A DNA stretch of 64,000 nucleotides from Bdellovibrionaceae bacterium UBA2316 (lineage in GTDB: Bacteria > Bdellovibrionota > Bdellovibrionia > Bdellovibrionales > Bdellovibrionaceae), in NCBI GenBank assembly GCA_002345205.1, contig DDVI01000092.1, positions 13,640-77,639 of the forward strand. The letters are read 5' to 3'. Numbering within the stretch: position 1 is the stretch's first letter; every line of letters begins with the position of its first letter. The position numbers and the translations under genes were made by a program. Positions 36,182 to 44,222 of the stretch are shown here, in pieces. The notes below the pieces were generated by a model. That model saw only the letters and a list, made by a program, of their open reading frames with translations. It searched no databases and was not told the origin of the DNA.

Positions 36182-37267
36182 GTGAGTTTAGAAAGAAGTT
36201 ATAAAAACATTTCAGAATCGTCAAAGATTATCAAGGTTACCTTGGTGCTGGCGCTTCTTGTGAATCTTTCTACTGTTCATGAATGGCTTCAGCAAAAAGA
36301 AGCTAGTCCCGTTACTTCGTCATTCTTAAAGTTAACGGAAGCGCTAAAAGATATCGGCGACCAATTTTATTTAAATGCCTTTCGAGACAATTTACGTGCG
36401 AATTTCTTGCCGCTGACAAATACTGTGGTTAGTAACTCGCCAGTAGATAGCTCTGCTAACCCAATGATTCCTGATTTGAAAGATCCTAAGCGGCAGGTGG
36501 CTGCCATAGATCCTGAAGTAACAAAGCTAGGGATAGAATCTATTGATCTGACTGAAATTGACATGATCGATGACATCCTCGCCGAACCGGGCAAGTCTGC
36601 AAAGTTCGACGTGGCCGTTGAAAAACCAACAGGGACGGGAACTCAGAAAAGCATTTTGATTATCGGGGACTCGATTTTAAAATCGGGTTTACAGGAACAT
36701 TTCGAACGTAACTTGGCTCGCAAAGATCAAAATATCACAATGGAAATTAAATCAAAATCAGGCACAGGCTTATCCCGCCCAGATGTGTTTGATTGGGTAG
36801 GCTATGTAGATAAAAACAAAGATCAGTTTGAAAAAACGATTATTTTCCTAGGCACTAACGATGCCCAGAATTTGTTGATTGATAAAAAGGTTATCCCTTT
36901 TGATTCTAAAGAATGGAAAGAGGAATATAGCCTTCGTGTTCGAACATTGTTGCAGAAGGCGTGTTCGAAATCCAAACAAGTTTACTGGGTAAGTTCGCTT
37001 CGCATGCGTTCTGATACGTTCGATGCTAAAATGCGTTCGTTACATGATGTGGTTCGTAAGGAAATCAAAACTCAGTCTACCTGTGCACAGTACGTATCTG
37101 TTTCCCAGTGGTTCACTAAGAAATCTAAATACACAGATACTTGGATCACGGAATCTAAAAAAGCCGGTAAAAAAACTATTAAACTCAGAGTCGCCGATGG
37201 TATTCATTTGACCTATTGGGGAGCTGATTTATTTTCACAAAAGTTAATCGAGTCCATTTATGAGTAA
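36182..37267 (+). CDS. Membrane-anchored SGNH/DUF459-type hydrolase
   Basis: 361 aa with GTG start. One N-terminal helix (VTLVLALLVNLSTVHEW) anchors it, and a low-complexity linker runs to about residue 150. The SGNH domain then shows IIGDSILKSG (nucleophile Ser near 164), FLGTNDAQN (block III) and VADGIHLTYWGADLF (catalytic Asp and His). This fits DUF459/AlgX-like esterases or acetyltransferases of polysaccharide O-acetylation. It sits 14 bp after the MBOAT gene and overlaps the next SGNH gene by 8 bp, supporting one functional unit acting in the periplasm. Confidence 0.9.
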   Translation: MSLERSYKNISESSKIIKVTLVLALLVNLSTVHEWLQQKEASPVTSSFLKLTEALKDIGDQFYLNAFRDNLRANFLPLTNTVVSNSPVDSSANPMIPDLKDPKRQVAAIDPEVTKLGIESIDLTEIDMIDDILAEPGKSAKFDVAVEKPTGTGTQKSILIIGDSILKSGLQEHFERNLARKDQNITMEIKSKSGTGLSRPDVFDWVGYVDKNKDQFEKTIIFLGTNDAQNLLIDKKVIPFDSKEWKEEYSLRVRTLLQKACSKSKQVYWVSSLRMRSDTFDAKMRSLHDVVRKEIKTQSTCAQYVSVSQWFTKKSKYTDTWITESKKAGKKTIKLRVADGIHLTYWGADLFSQKLIESIYE

Positions 37268-37859
37268 GCGTAAAGTTAACTTCATTGGTGATTCTCATTC
37301 CGTTCTGACATTTGGCCAGACATTAATTGATAAACTAGCTCATGACGTAGATCTGCATTTGATCGGATTTAGTGGTATGCGGTTGATGTACTTAACTCAT
37401 TGGCTCGATCAAAAAGAAGACTTAAAGATTTTAAATTGTGAATTTAAATTTCGCGATACGCCTGGATTCAGCAAAGACCCAGTCGACATAGGGATCGGTT
37501 TTAAGATGAATGATGCCGACGCTTTAGTAATTGCGTTAGGAACGAACGATATCGTTAAATGTATAGAGTCTAAACAGAGTTTTGAAAAGCTTTTAGGGCC
37601 GGCGATTGAAGCAGAACTCAAAAAGATCGCGGTTGAAACTGTGGTGTTCATCGAACCACCGCTGCTGGGAATTGATAAAGATAAAAAGATTCGCACGCAG
37701 CTGCTAGAGCAAATTAAACGTCATGGATTTCAAATTATCCCCTGCGGGAAGTTCAAAGCAGATCAACCCGACGGAATTCATATGCGAAAAGAAATGGCGC
37801 AAGCATTTGGGGAGTATGTGGCTGCCGAATTATTAAAATTGGTTCTTCCACATCATTGA
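37260..37859 (+). CDS. SGNH hydrolase-like protein
   Basis: 199 aa, a compact SGNH domain without signal peptide: NFIGDSHSVLTF (Ser about 9), LVIALGTNDIVK and PDGIHMRKEMAQ with the catalytic Asp/His pair. It is the last gene of the surface-polymer run and overlaps the preceding SGNH gene by 8 bp. A cytoplasmic location is odd for a partner of an MBOAT enzyme, so it may act on a precursor or a different ester. It also overlaps dcd tail to tail by 27 bp. Confidence 0.85.
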   Translation: MSKRKVNFIGDSHSVLTFGQTLIDKLAHDVDLHLIGFSGMRLMYLTHWLDQKEDLKILNCEFKFRDTPGFSKDPVDIGIGFKMNDADALVIALGTNDIVKCIESKQSFEKLLGPAIEAELKKIAVETVVFIEPPLLGIDKDKKIRTQLLEQIKRHGFQIIPCGKFKADQPDGIHMRKEMAQAFGEYVAAELLKLVLPHH

Positions 37860-38369
37860 TTCGACGGGAATAGGTTTTACTTCGTTGTATTTAGCCGACG
37901 TTTTCGTATTGTATGGAGTTAATAACTTGCCATCAATTTCAAAGTAAATGATTTGTCCAACAGGCATTCCAGCATAAATACGGACTGGTTTCTTCACAGA
38001 AATTTCAAGTGTCCAATGATTACAGAAACCTACGTCACCTTTGCCGGCAGTTGCGTGTATATCAATTCCCAAACGACCAACCGATGATTTACCTTCCAAG
38101 AAAGGGACATGCTTGTGAGTTTCTGTGTACTCTAAAGTCACCCCTAAATAGAAATTTTCTGGAGTTAGAACATATCCTTCGGGTGGAATTTCGAAGGTTT
38201 CGATTTCGTTATGTTTTTTTGCGTCCAAAACGGAGTCTTTATACACCGCTAGAGTTTTTCCTAAATGGACATCATAACTATTACTGCCTAAACACTCACG
38301 ACGAAAAGGCTCTACCTTGATAGAACCTTCATCCATACATTGAAGTATTTTTTGGTCAGTAAGAATCAT
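37833..38369 (-). CDS. dcd: dCTP deaminase
   Basis: 178 aa, the usual length. Deaminates dCTP to dUTP for dTMP synthesis. Motifs: MILTDQKILQCMDEG, RRECLGSNSYDVHLG, FLEGKSSVGRLGIDIHATAGKGDVGF with the nucleotide-binding Ser/Arg, and HWTLEISVKKPVRIYAGMPVGQI, where the Glu in TLEI is the proposed catalytic base. It lies 3 bp downstream of rpmG on the same strand, so both are probably co-transcribed. No dut gene is seen in this window. Confidence 0.95.
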   Translation of the reverse strand: MILTDQKILQCMDEGSIKVEPFRRECLGSNSYDVHLGKTLAVYKDSVLDAKKHNEIETFEIPPEGYVLTPENFYLGVTLEYTETHKHVPFLEGKSSVGRLGIDIHATAGKGDVGFCNHWTLEISVKKPVRIYAGMPVGQIIYFEIDGKLLTPYNTKTSAKYNEVKPIPVESMMWKNQF

Positions 38370-38372
38370 TAA

Positions 38373-38552
38373 CTACTTAGTTTCTCTGTGAACAGTGTGT
38401 TTTTGTAGATTAGGGTTGTACTTTTTTAATTCCATACGTCCCGGAGTCTTTTGTTTGTTCTTAGTTGTAGTGTAACGAGATACTGGTTTGCCAAGTGCGC
38501 GTGCTTCTGTGCATTCCAAAGTTACGATAATACGTCCTGATTTCTTAGCCAT
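38373..38552 (-). CDS. rpmG: 50S ribosomal protein L33
   Basis: 59 aa: begins MAKKSGRIIVTLECTEARAL and contains SRYTTTKNKQKTP and MELKKYNPNLQKHTVHRETK. It is the zinc-free (C-minus) L33 type, since only one cysteine is present. ATG 38552 is preceded by AAAGAGG at good spacing. It is followed after 3 bp by dcd. L33 is often found with rpmB or a secE-nusG block; here it stands with dcd instead. Confidence 0.96.
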   Translation of the reverse strand: MAKKSGRIIVTLECTEARALGKPVSRYTTTKNKQKTPGRMELKKYNPNLQKHTVHRETK

Positions 38553-38672
38553 AAAAACCTCTTTAATTCAAAAATACAGCCTTTAGCTAGTAACAAATTC
38601 ACTTGGGTTTAGCAACACGAAATGTAATGATGAACTGGAAAAAGTCGTTTAAAGAGATAAAAGGAGAACACC

Positions 38673-39524
38673 ATGAATCCCATAACAACTCTAATCCTGT
38701 CCCTTTTCTGGGTTTTTGAATCGATATCGACTCCGCTGGGGTATTACACTGGCGAGCATTTAAGCACAAGCAGTCTTCAGGTTATAGCTGCGGCCGCGAA
38801 ACCGGGATCTGTTATCGTAATTGGTGAGCCTCATGATAATAAAATGTCCCAACAAGGGCAGCTAGAAATAATGAAAGCTCTAAGGACCGCGGGTCATACC
38901 GTATCTGTCGGTATGGAATTTATTTCATACCCTGATCAGGCTTCTTTGGATGAGTACCGTACTGGGACTTTGCCTGAAGCCGATTTTTTAAAGAAAATAG
39001 GCTGGGGCAATAACTATGATGTGTATCGCGATCAAATTCAGTTTCCTTTACTTGCCGAAGGAGCGCGTACAATCGCCATAAATGCTCCGCGTTATTTGAC
39101 AACCAAAATACGTAAAACGGGATTTGAAAGTCTGACCACTGAAGAACGTGCGTTGCTTCCCCCAAATTACCAGGGCGGTAACGACAACTACCGCGAACGA
39201 TTTGCAATCGCCGCCGGTCACCATTTAACGCCGCAGTCATTCGAGGGCTATTTCAACGCTCAAAGCGTTTGGGATGATACGATGGCTTGGAAAACAGCCG
39301 AGTTTTTAAAGGCCAATCCAACGCATGTATTTGTAATTGTTGTTGGTCAATTCCACGCGGAATATGGTGGCGGCCTGCCGGATAGATTGAAAGCCCGCGG
39401 AGTAACGTCGGTCCTGACCGTAAGTCAAGTTGACCACTCTGTTTATTCTGATGAAGAATTAGAACAAGAGCTATTGCCGCATTCAAAGTTTGGCCCGCGT
39501 GCCAATTACCTTTGGATTTTTTAG
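38673..39524 (+). CDS. ChaN family protein
   Basis: 283 aa with an N-terminal hydrophobic segment (TTLILSLFWVFESI) that may act as a signal peptide. The domain matches ChaN (Haem_bd_uptake): VIVIGEPHDNKMSQQGQLEIM near residues 47-67, VGMEFISYPDQASLDEY, and VFVIVVGQFHAEYGGGLPDRL. Campylobacter ChaN binds two haems as a surface lipoprotein; here no lipobox Cys is visible. A clear AAAGGAG precedes the ATG. The next gene (CheY-like) starts 9 bp later, so they may share a transcript. Confidence 0.88.
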   Translation: MNPITTLILSLFWVFESISTPLGYYTGEHLSTSSLQVIAAAAKPGSVIVIGEPHDNKMSQQGQLEIMKALRTAGHTVSVGMEFISYPDQASLDEYRTGTLPEADFLKKIGWGNNYDVYRDQIQFPLLAEGARTIAINAPRYLTTKIRKTGFESLTTEERALLPPNYQGGNDNYRERFAIAAGHHLTPQSFEGYFNAQSVWDDTMAWKTAEFLKANPTHVFVIVVGQFHAEYGGGLPDRLKARGVTSVLTVSQVDHSVYSDEELEQELLPHSKFGPRANYLWIF

Positions 39525-39533
39525 AGGAGTAAA

Positions 39534-39941
39534 ATGTTTCCGACGACCACACGTGTTTTGATTGTTGATGATATGGCCTCTATTCGTGACTTGGTTAGAA
39601 ACCAACTGCGTGCGATGAATTTCAACGAAATTATCGAAGCTGAAGACGGCGTGCAAGCATGGAGCATTATTGAAAATCAATATGCTCAAGCGAATCCTGT
39701 TGAGCTTGTTATTTCCGATTGGAATATGCCGAATATGAAAGGCTTAGATCTTTTAAAGAAAGTGCGATCGAGTCAGCAGTTCGTTCAATTACCTTTTATA
39801 TTATTAACCTCAGAAGCCGAGCGTGAACAAGTTACGGAAGCGGTTATGGCTGGGGTTTCGCAATACATCGTGAAACCATTTTCTGGGAAGGTTTTTGAAG
39901 AGAAAATGAAAACGGCGTATCAGAAACATTTTAAGAAATAG
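39534..39941 (+). CDS. CheY-like response regulator
   Basis: 135 aa, a receiver domain only. The acidic pair Asp12-Asp13 in RVLIVDDM, the phospho-acceptor Asp62 in LVISDWNMP, the Thr in LLTSEAE and the Lys in YIVKPF are all present, so it should be phosphorylatable. AGAGG precedes the ATG. The convergent gene 60 bp away encodes a CheA-like kinase with no receiver of its own, making this the natural partner. No output domain, so it acts by protein-protein contact. Confidence 0.94.
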   Translation: MFPTTTRVLIVDDMASIRDLVRNQLRAMNFNEIIEAEDGVQAWSIIENQYAQANPVELVISDWNMPNMKGLDLLKKVRSSQQFVQLPFILLTSEAEREQVTEAVMAGVSQYIVKPFSGKVFEEKMKTAYQKHFKK

Positions 39942-39954
39942 CCGTCGTCGGTAG

Positions 39955-39994
39955 CGGTTTGGCATTTGGGGTTTCCGTACGGTTTTTCGTTTCC
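39955..39994 (+). repeat. G/T-rich intergenic element, copy A
   Basis: The spacer between the CheY-like gene and the convergent kinase holds GGTTTGGCATTTGGGGTTTC and a CCGTACGG palindrome followed by a T-run. It shares the GTTTGGC-GTTT flavour with 48611-48676 and the minus strand of 60424-60452. It may contribute to termination. Confidence 0.35.
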
Positions 39995-40000
39995 CTTTTT

Positions 40001-41926
40001 TTAGGCTGCTTTTTTTATGAGTGTCTTTTGTGTTTCTGGGTAAGGTAGGGTGAATACGAATTCTGTGTATTGACCTAGTTCTGTGTTTATTGTGATTGTT
40101 CCACCTAATAAATCTACTTCGTGTTTTACGGCATCGAGTCCTACGCCGCGACCGCTGGTTTCTGTTACTTCATCGCGTGTTGAAAAAGATGGGTTGAAGA
40201 TATAATAGATCACTTCGTTGTCGGATAAATGGGCGTGAGCGATTTTCTTTTGGATTAGTTTTGCGCGAATTCGTGCTGGATTTACGCCTTGGCCATCGTC
40301 CCGATATTTTATTTGTAAGCATTTTTTATTTTTTTGAGTGATGACTTGGAAATCTAAAGACACCGTGCCGTTTAGGCTTTTACCGACTGTGTTTCGGATT
40401 TTCGGTGTTTCGATGCCATGGTCGACTGAGTTTCTTAAAACGTGAATGAAACTATTGAAGAAGCTATCGAACGCTTTATGTGGAATCGGTGTTGTATCGT
40501 TCTTTACGACTAAGGGGCTGATTGACTTTCCCAATAGTAGTGCTGTTTTTTCAATAACGACGGGGAATTGACTAACTAGATTTTTAACAGGCTGGAAATA
40601 GATCTTTTCTTCGATGAAATTTTTAACTTCGTCGATTTTTTGAAAACGAAATATCGTATCTAGATCAGATTGTGTGAGTTGAACATTTTCGTCATCTTTT
40701 GGGGCGAGCTCGCCAAATACATTAGTGTAGAAGTTAATGATAGATAGAGATTCCATTTCAATAATATTTTTTAGATCAACGATTTCAGCGGAAATGGGGG
40801 TAGGCGGGTCCTGTGGAATCATTTTTTCTTCTAAATGATGAGCGGATTCTTTTAAGTGATTATACGAAAACGTAGCAGCGCCACCTTTGATTGTGTGTAG
40901 AATTCTAAGTATAGAATCGCGACTATAGGTGACATCCGCTTTCAATTTTTTAAATTCAGCATCTAAGGTGCCCAGCTGTGATTTCGTTTCCAAAAGGAAA
41001 AGGCGAAGTTCCTTTTTGTTTTGGATCATTTTTAGTATCGATTGAACTTTCTCACGATCGTTTACGGCTTGTGTTTGAGCCGCAACTAAATTTGTAACAT
41101 CAGAGCCAACGCAAACGATTTTTTCAATTTGATTTTGCTCGTTACGGATCGGAAAATATTCCAAAGAAATTGTTTTTACAGAGTGGGGGATTTTGTCCGG
41201 GCCAAGTGGTTTCAAGTCTTCAAAAGGAAGCATTTCGCTAAACACGGTAAAAAGCCAATTTTTAAACCCTTCAACTTTGCTTGGCGGAATTTTTATAACA
41301 TCCCAAATGTTTTGACCATTAGGTGCTATTTCCAAAATATCCAGACATGCTTTTGAAAACAGCGGCGCACATACTCCTTGAGCATCAAAAACAAAAAAAG
41401 CTTGGTTTAGACTATCTAAAAGGGCCTTCATCAAAACGTTTAAATCTTGAATTTCAGCAGTGCGTTTGCGAACAATGGATTCTAAATCTTTGTTGTAAAT
41501 TTCGAGTTGATTGCGAGCGGCTTGAAGCTCATTTATATAGGATTCTTTTTGTTCTAGCTCCGCTCTGTATTTTTTCTGCAAACGTTCTTCCAATGTAACG
41601 TCACGAAAGAATACTAGATATTCATTCACATCTGGTTTGGATTGAAAGGGTTGTATTGTAATTTGAGCTTTTCCGTTCTCGTAGGAGTCTGTATTAAATT
41701 TAATTTCTTTGTAGGGAGTCTCTGCGGAAATTGTCGGCAGCTGAGTTAAGTAGTCGAAAGTATCCTCAAAACGAATGGCTTGTTGTAAAGTGGTTTTCAT
41801 ACGGACGAGCTTGCGCGGATTAACCCCGCAAATCGTAGCCGCAGTTTCGTTGCAATAAACGATGTGTCCTTCGGAATTTAGGACAAATACCGGTTCAAGC
41901 AAAGAGTCGAATAGTGAATAGTTCAC
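40001..41926 (-). CDS. CheA-like PAS histidine kinase with HPt and HATPase domains
   Basis: 641 aa, cytoplasmic. Order: PAS (1-110, YSLFDSLLEPVFVLNSEG), coiled coil (112-165), second PAS (165-285), an HPt domain with phospho-His344 in LHTIKGGAATF (as in CheA P1), then a CheA-type ATPase with N box VLRNSVDHGIE and G boxes DDGQGV and GRGVGLDAVKHEV. No CheW-binding P5 domain and no standard DHp helix are visible, so it resembles CheA P1 plus P4 with PAS sensors. It probably phosphorylates the CheY-like protein next door. Its start overlaps the upstream FecR/FN3 gene by 4 bp (ATGA), so both are made together. Confidence 0.88.
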   Translation of the reverse strand: MNYSLFDSLLEPVFVLNSEGHIVYCNETAATICGVNPRKLVRMKTTLQQAIRFEDTFDYLTQLPTISAETPYKEIKFNTDSYENGKAQITIQPFQSKPDVNEYLVFFRDVTLEERLQKKYRAELEQKESYINELQAARNQLEIYNKDLESIVRKRTAEIQDLNVLMKALLDSLNQAFFVFDAQGVCAPLFSKACLDILEIAPNGQNIWDVIKIPPSKVEGFKNWLFTVFSEMLPFEDLKPLGPDKIPHSVKTISLEYFPIRNEQNQIEKIVCVGSDVTNLVAAQTQAVNDREKVQSILKMIQNKKELRLFLLETKSQLGTLDAEFKKLKADVTYSRDSILRILHTIKGGAATFSYNHLKESAHHLEEKMIPQDPPTPISAEIVDLKNIIEMESLSIINFYTNVFGELAPKDDENVQLTQSDLDTIFRFQKIDEVKNFIEEKIYFQPVKNLVSQFPVVIEKTALLLGKSISPLVVKNDTTPIPHKAFDSFFNSFIHVLRNSVDHGIETPKIRNTVGKSLNGTVSLDFQVITQKNKKCLQIKYRDDGQGVNPARIRAKLIQKKIAHAHLSDNEVIYYIFNPSFSTRDEVTETSGRGVGLDAVKHEVDLLGGTITINTELGQYTEFVFTLPYPETQKTLIKKAA

Positions 41927-44073
41927 TTAAATACACCCTCATTCTTATTGTGAATGAGTTGGAATTCGCGCGGCTCTGTCCAATCAGAAATTCGGCTTTT
42001 ATCCGCATCGATTTGGCGAACACGCCAGTATACTTTACCAAGAGGCAGCTTGGTTTTGATCAAAAATTTGTTTTCAGTCAGTTTCTCGCGTGCGTGAATT
42101 TTGGTAAACTTTTTATCAAATGCGATTTCGAGTTCGAAATCTTTTTGGTCTGTTGTTGAATCCCAGTTTAACCAAATAAATGGTTCAATTTCTTTTTGTA
42201 AGAAAACGGTCATTTTGTTTTTTGGTTCAACTAAAATCGGTTTAGATAGTCTTTTTATATAAGCGTAGCTAGATGTTTCGATGTTAGAGGGCTCTGATTT
42301 TTGTAGTTGGCTAGAATCGGATGCGATCACGCGGAAGTGAACGTCACCGGGTTTAGCTACTTTGTACGTAAAGCTATTTGAGTCGACGGTAAATGTTTCC
42401 GGTTGCTTAAAATCTTTAGTGTCGGAAACTTCGACGGTGTATTTGCTGGCTAAATATATGGGGTTCCAATTAAGTTTCAAATTAGTGGGTGGTGCAACAC
42501 TATCAGGGTTATCACTACGTAAAACTACCGGAGTCACCGCGTTTAATTTTGGAGCGCTGAACTTAGTTTGTAACTCGCCCACGTCACTGTAGTCGCTAGG
42601 CACATTGTCACTGCTATACGCACGAACACGAAAGTAATGAGGTCCATATGTCTTGGGAACATAGTTAACTGTCGTTGTTTTTGAAGCTAACTTTGTTGGT
42701 TTTGTAAACTTGGGGTCTTTGAACGACATTTCGACTTCGTATCGAGTTGCTTGGGCAGAAGGTTGCCACTTGACGGCTATCGGATTTATAGACGATGGAG
42801 ATCGTGAAGCAGAGGAGCTAAATGTTAATTTTTTCGATAGTAATACAGGAACACCTGGTTTAACTGGCTCTTTCGCGTGGGCGGCCACCTCGAATGATCG
42901 TGGATCACTCCAATCCGTAAAAAGATTTTTTTGTTTTCCGCGAATACGTGCGAAGTAAATACCGTTGCCTAGCTGGTGTTCTAACGAGAATGCTTTTTCT
43001 AATTCTCTATCTAAAAGTAGAGGCTGTTTAAAATCTGGGGATGTTGCTAATTGTACCTGAACTGTATCATATAGATTTGTCCAAGACAACTTTACGGTTT
43101 CTTTATAGGTAGCGATTTGGCCAACGATTTCCGCTTCAAATTTTTTGCCCTCTGTGGGTTCAACAAAAGCCAACTTTTCAAGAAATTGAACAGAGAACGA
43201 CCTGGGTTCTGTATTGACCGTATTGCCTGCGGCATCTTGCCCTGAGATCTTCCAGAAATACGTTCCTGGTTGTAGATCTTTTACTAATACTTTAGATTTT
43301 ATATTTGGAGTCGTTAAAACAATTTTGGTGAACCCAATATCTTTACTAATAGTCAGAGTGTTGTTTTCTGTGCCTTGACTATGCCAATCCAGGAGAAACG
43401 TTTTTTCTAAAGGACTTTGATAAAATACAGCATTGTCCGCTGTTAGAAGGTTAATTATTCCCGGAGCCGTTTTTTGAACAACACCTGTAGGTTTAATAAT
43501 GAGAGGCTGTTCTTTAACGAGCTCTTCAATATTGGAATTAGCCGTTTGTTTAACTGATAATTTTCCTGAGATAAGTTTGATTTTCGTTAAGCCATACTTT
43601 GGTTTTTTGATTTCAATTTTTGATGAATCTGATTCTTTTTTAAGAATGATTTTTTGTGAGCCAGCTTTAAGTTCTAACTTCGACGTAGGGTTGATTTCTG
43701 TTTGGATATTTCCGTAGCGGAGGTTTAACTCAAGACTGCCATTTTTAGATACTAGCGTAACAAGTGAGTTTTCATTTAAAAAGATTTTCGAGCCGTCTAC
43801 CAGGTCGATTTGAGTTTGTGAACGTTTTCCCGTGAAAACGCTATCTCGTTCAAATACAACTTCGGCTTTGTGAGCCGCGTTCCATGTAAAGCTATCACTC
43901 GCTCGAAGGCGTACATCGTTTTCGGCTTGCTTGATGAAACCAATCTTTGCATTTCTAGATTCGCGGCTATGAAAAAGGAAGGAGTCGTCATACAAAAAGT
44001 ATGAGAACACACACATGATTGTGATCGCGAGTACTAAAATAGCTTTGTCGGTACGATTAAACTTTAATGGCAT
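41923..44073 (-). CDS. FecR domain protein with FN3-like repeats
   Basis: 716 aa with one N-terminal helix (AILVLAITIMCVFSYFLYD), so anchored in the inner membrane and facing the periplasm. A FecR-type domain covers about residues 55-190 (AEVVFERDSVFTGKRSQTQI, SKIFLNENSLVTL). The rest is about five beta-sandwich repeats of FN3 type, each with a W/Y-x-x-Y-x-V-E pattern such as ATRYEVEMSF and ASKYTVEVSD, and a final repeat with FELEIAFDKKF and VYWRVRQI. No lipobox. FecR proteins relay signals to sigma factors or bind peptidoglycan. Coupled by 4 bp to the kinase gene: this may be its periplasmic sensor or scaffold. Confidence 0.85.
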   Translation of the reverse strand: MPLKFNRTDKAILVLAITIMCVFSYFLYDDSFLFHSRESRNAKIGFIKQAENDVRLRASDSFTWNAAHKAEVVFERDSVFTGKRSQTQIDLVDGSKIFLNENSLVTLVSKNGSLELNLRYGNIQTEINPTSKLELKAGSQKIILKKESDSSKIEIKKPKYGLTKIKLISGKLSVKQTANSNIEELVKEQPLIIKPTGVVQKTAPGIINLLTADNAVFYQSPLEKTFLLDWHSQGTENNTLTISKDIGFTKIVLTTPNIKSKVLVKDLQPGTYFWKISGQDAAGNTVNTEPRSFSVQFLEKLAFVEPTEGKKFEAEIVGQIATYKETVKLSWTNLYDTVQVQLATSPDFKQPLLLDRELEKAFSLEHQLGNGIYFARIRGKQKNLFTDWSDPRSFEVAAHAKEPVKPGVPVLLSKKLTFSSSASRSPSSINPIAVKWQPSAQATRYEVEMSFKDPKFTKPTKLASKTTTVNYVPKTYGPHYFRVRAYSSDNVPSDYSDVGELQTKFSAPKLNAVTPVVLRSDNPDSVAPPTNLKLNWNPIYLASKYTVEVSDTKDFKQPETFTVDSNSFTYKVAKPGDVHFRVIASDSSQLQKSEPSNIETSSYAYIKRLSKPILVEPKNKMTVFLQKEIEPFIWLNWDSTTDQKDFELEIAFDKKFTKIHAREKLTENKFLIKTKLPLGKVYWRVRQIDADKSRISDWTEPREFQLIHNKNEGVFK

Positions 44074-44141
44074 GACAGTTATCTATCGACCGATTTGTGG
44101 CAAATCATTACTAAATAAAGGTCCAGACTATATACCTATTT

Positions 44142-44162
44142 AGGTCTAGGTCCCCTAGACCT
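44142..44162. promoter_or_regulatory. GGTCTAG inverted repeat upstream of the SpoIIE-type phosphatase
   Basis: AGGTCTAGG (44142-44150), loop TCC, CCTAGACCT (44154-44162) is a perfect 9-bp hairpin. Another half-site AGGTCCAG lies at 44119-44126. It sits between the divergent FecR gene (start 44073) and the phosphatase gene (start 44223). A related hairpin lies at 46556-46585. It is either a regulator-binding site or an RNA hairpin. No T-run follows on either strand. Confidence 0.55.
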
Positions 44163-44222
44163 TTCACTACCTGACTTCTTTATTAGTTATCTTTTGAGAC
44201 ACTTCCTTTTAAAATAAAAGTT

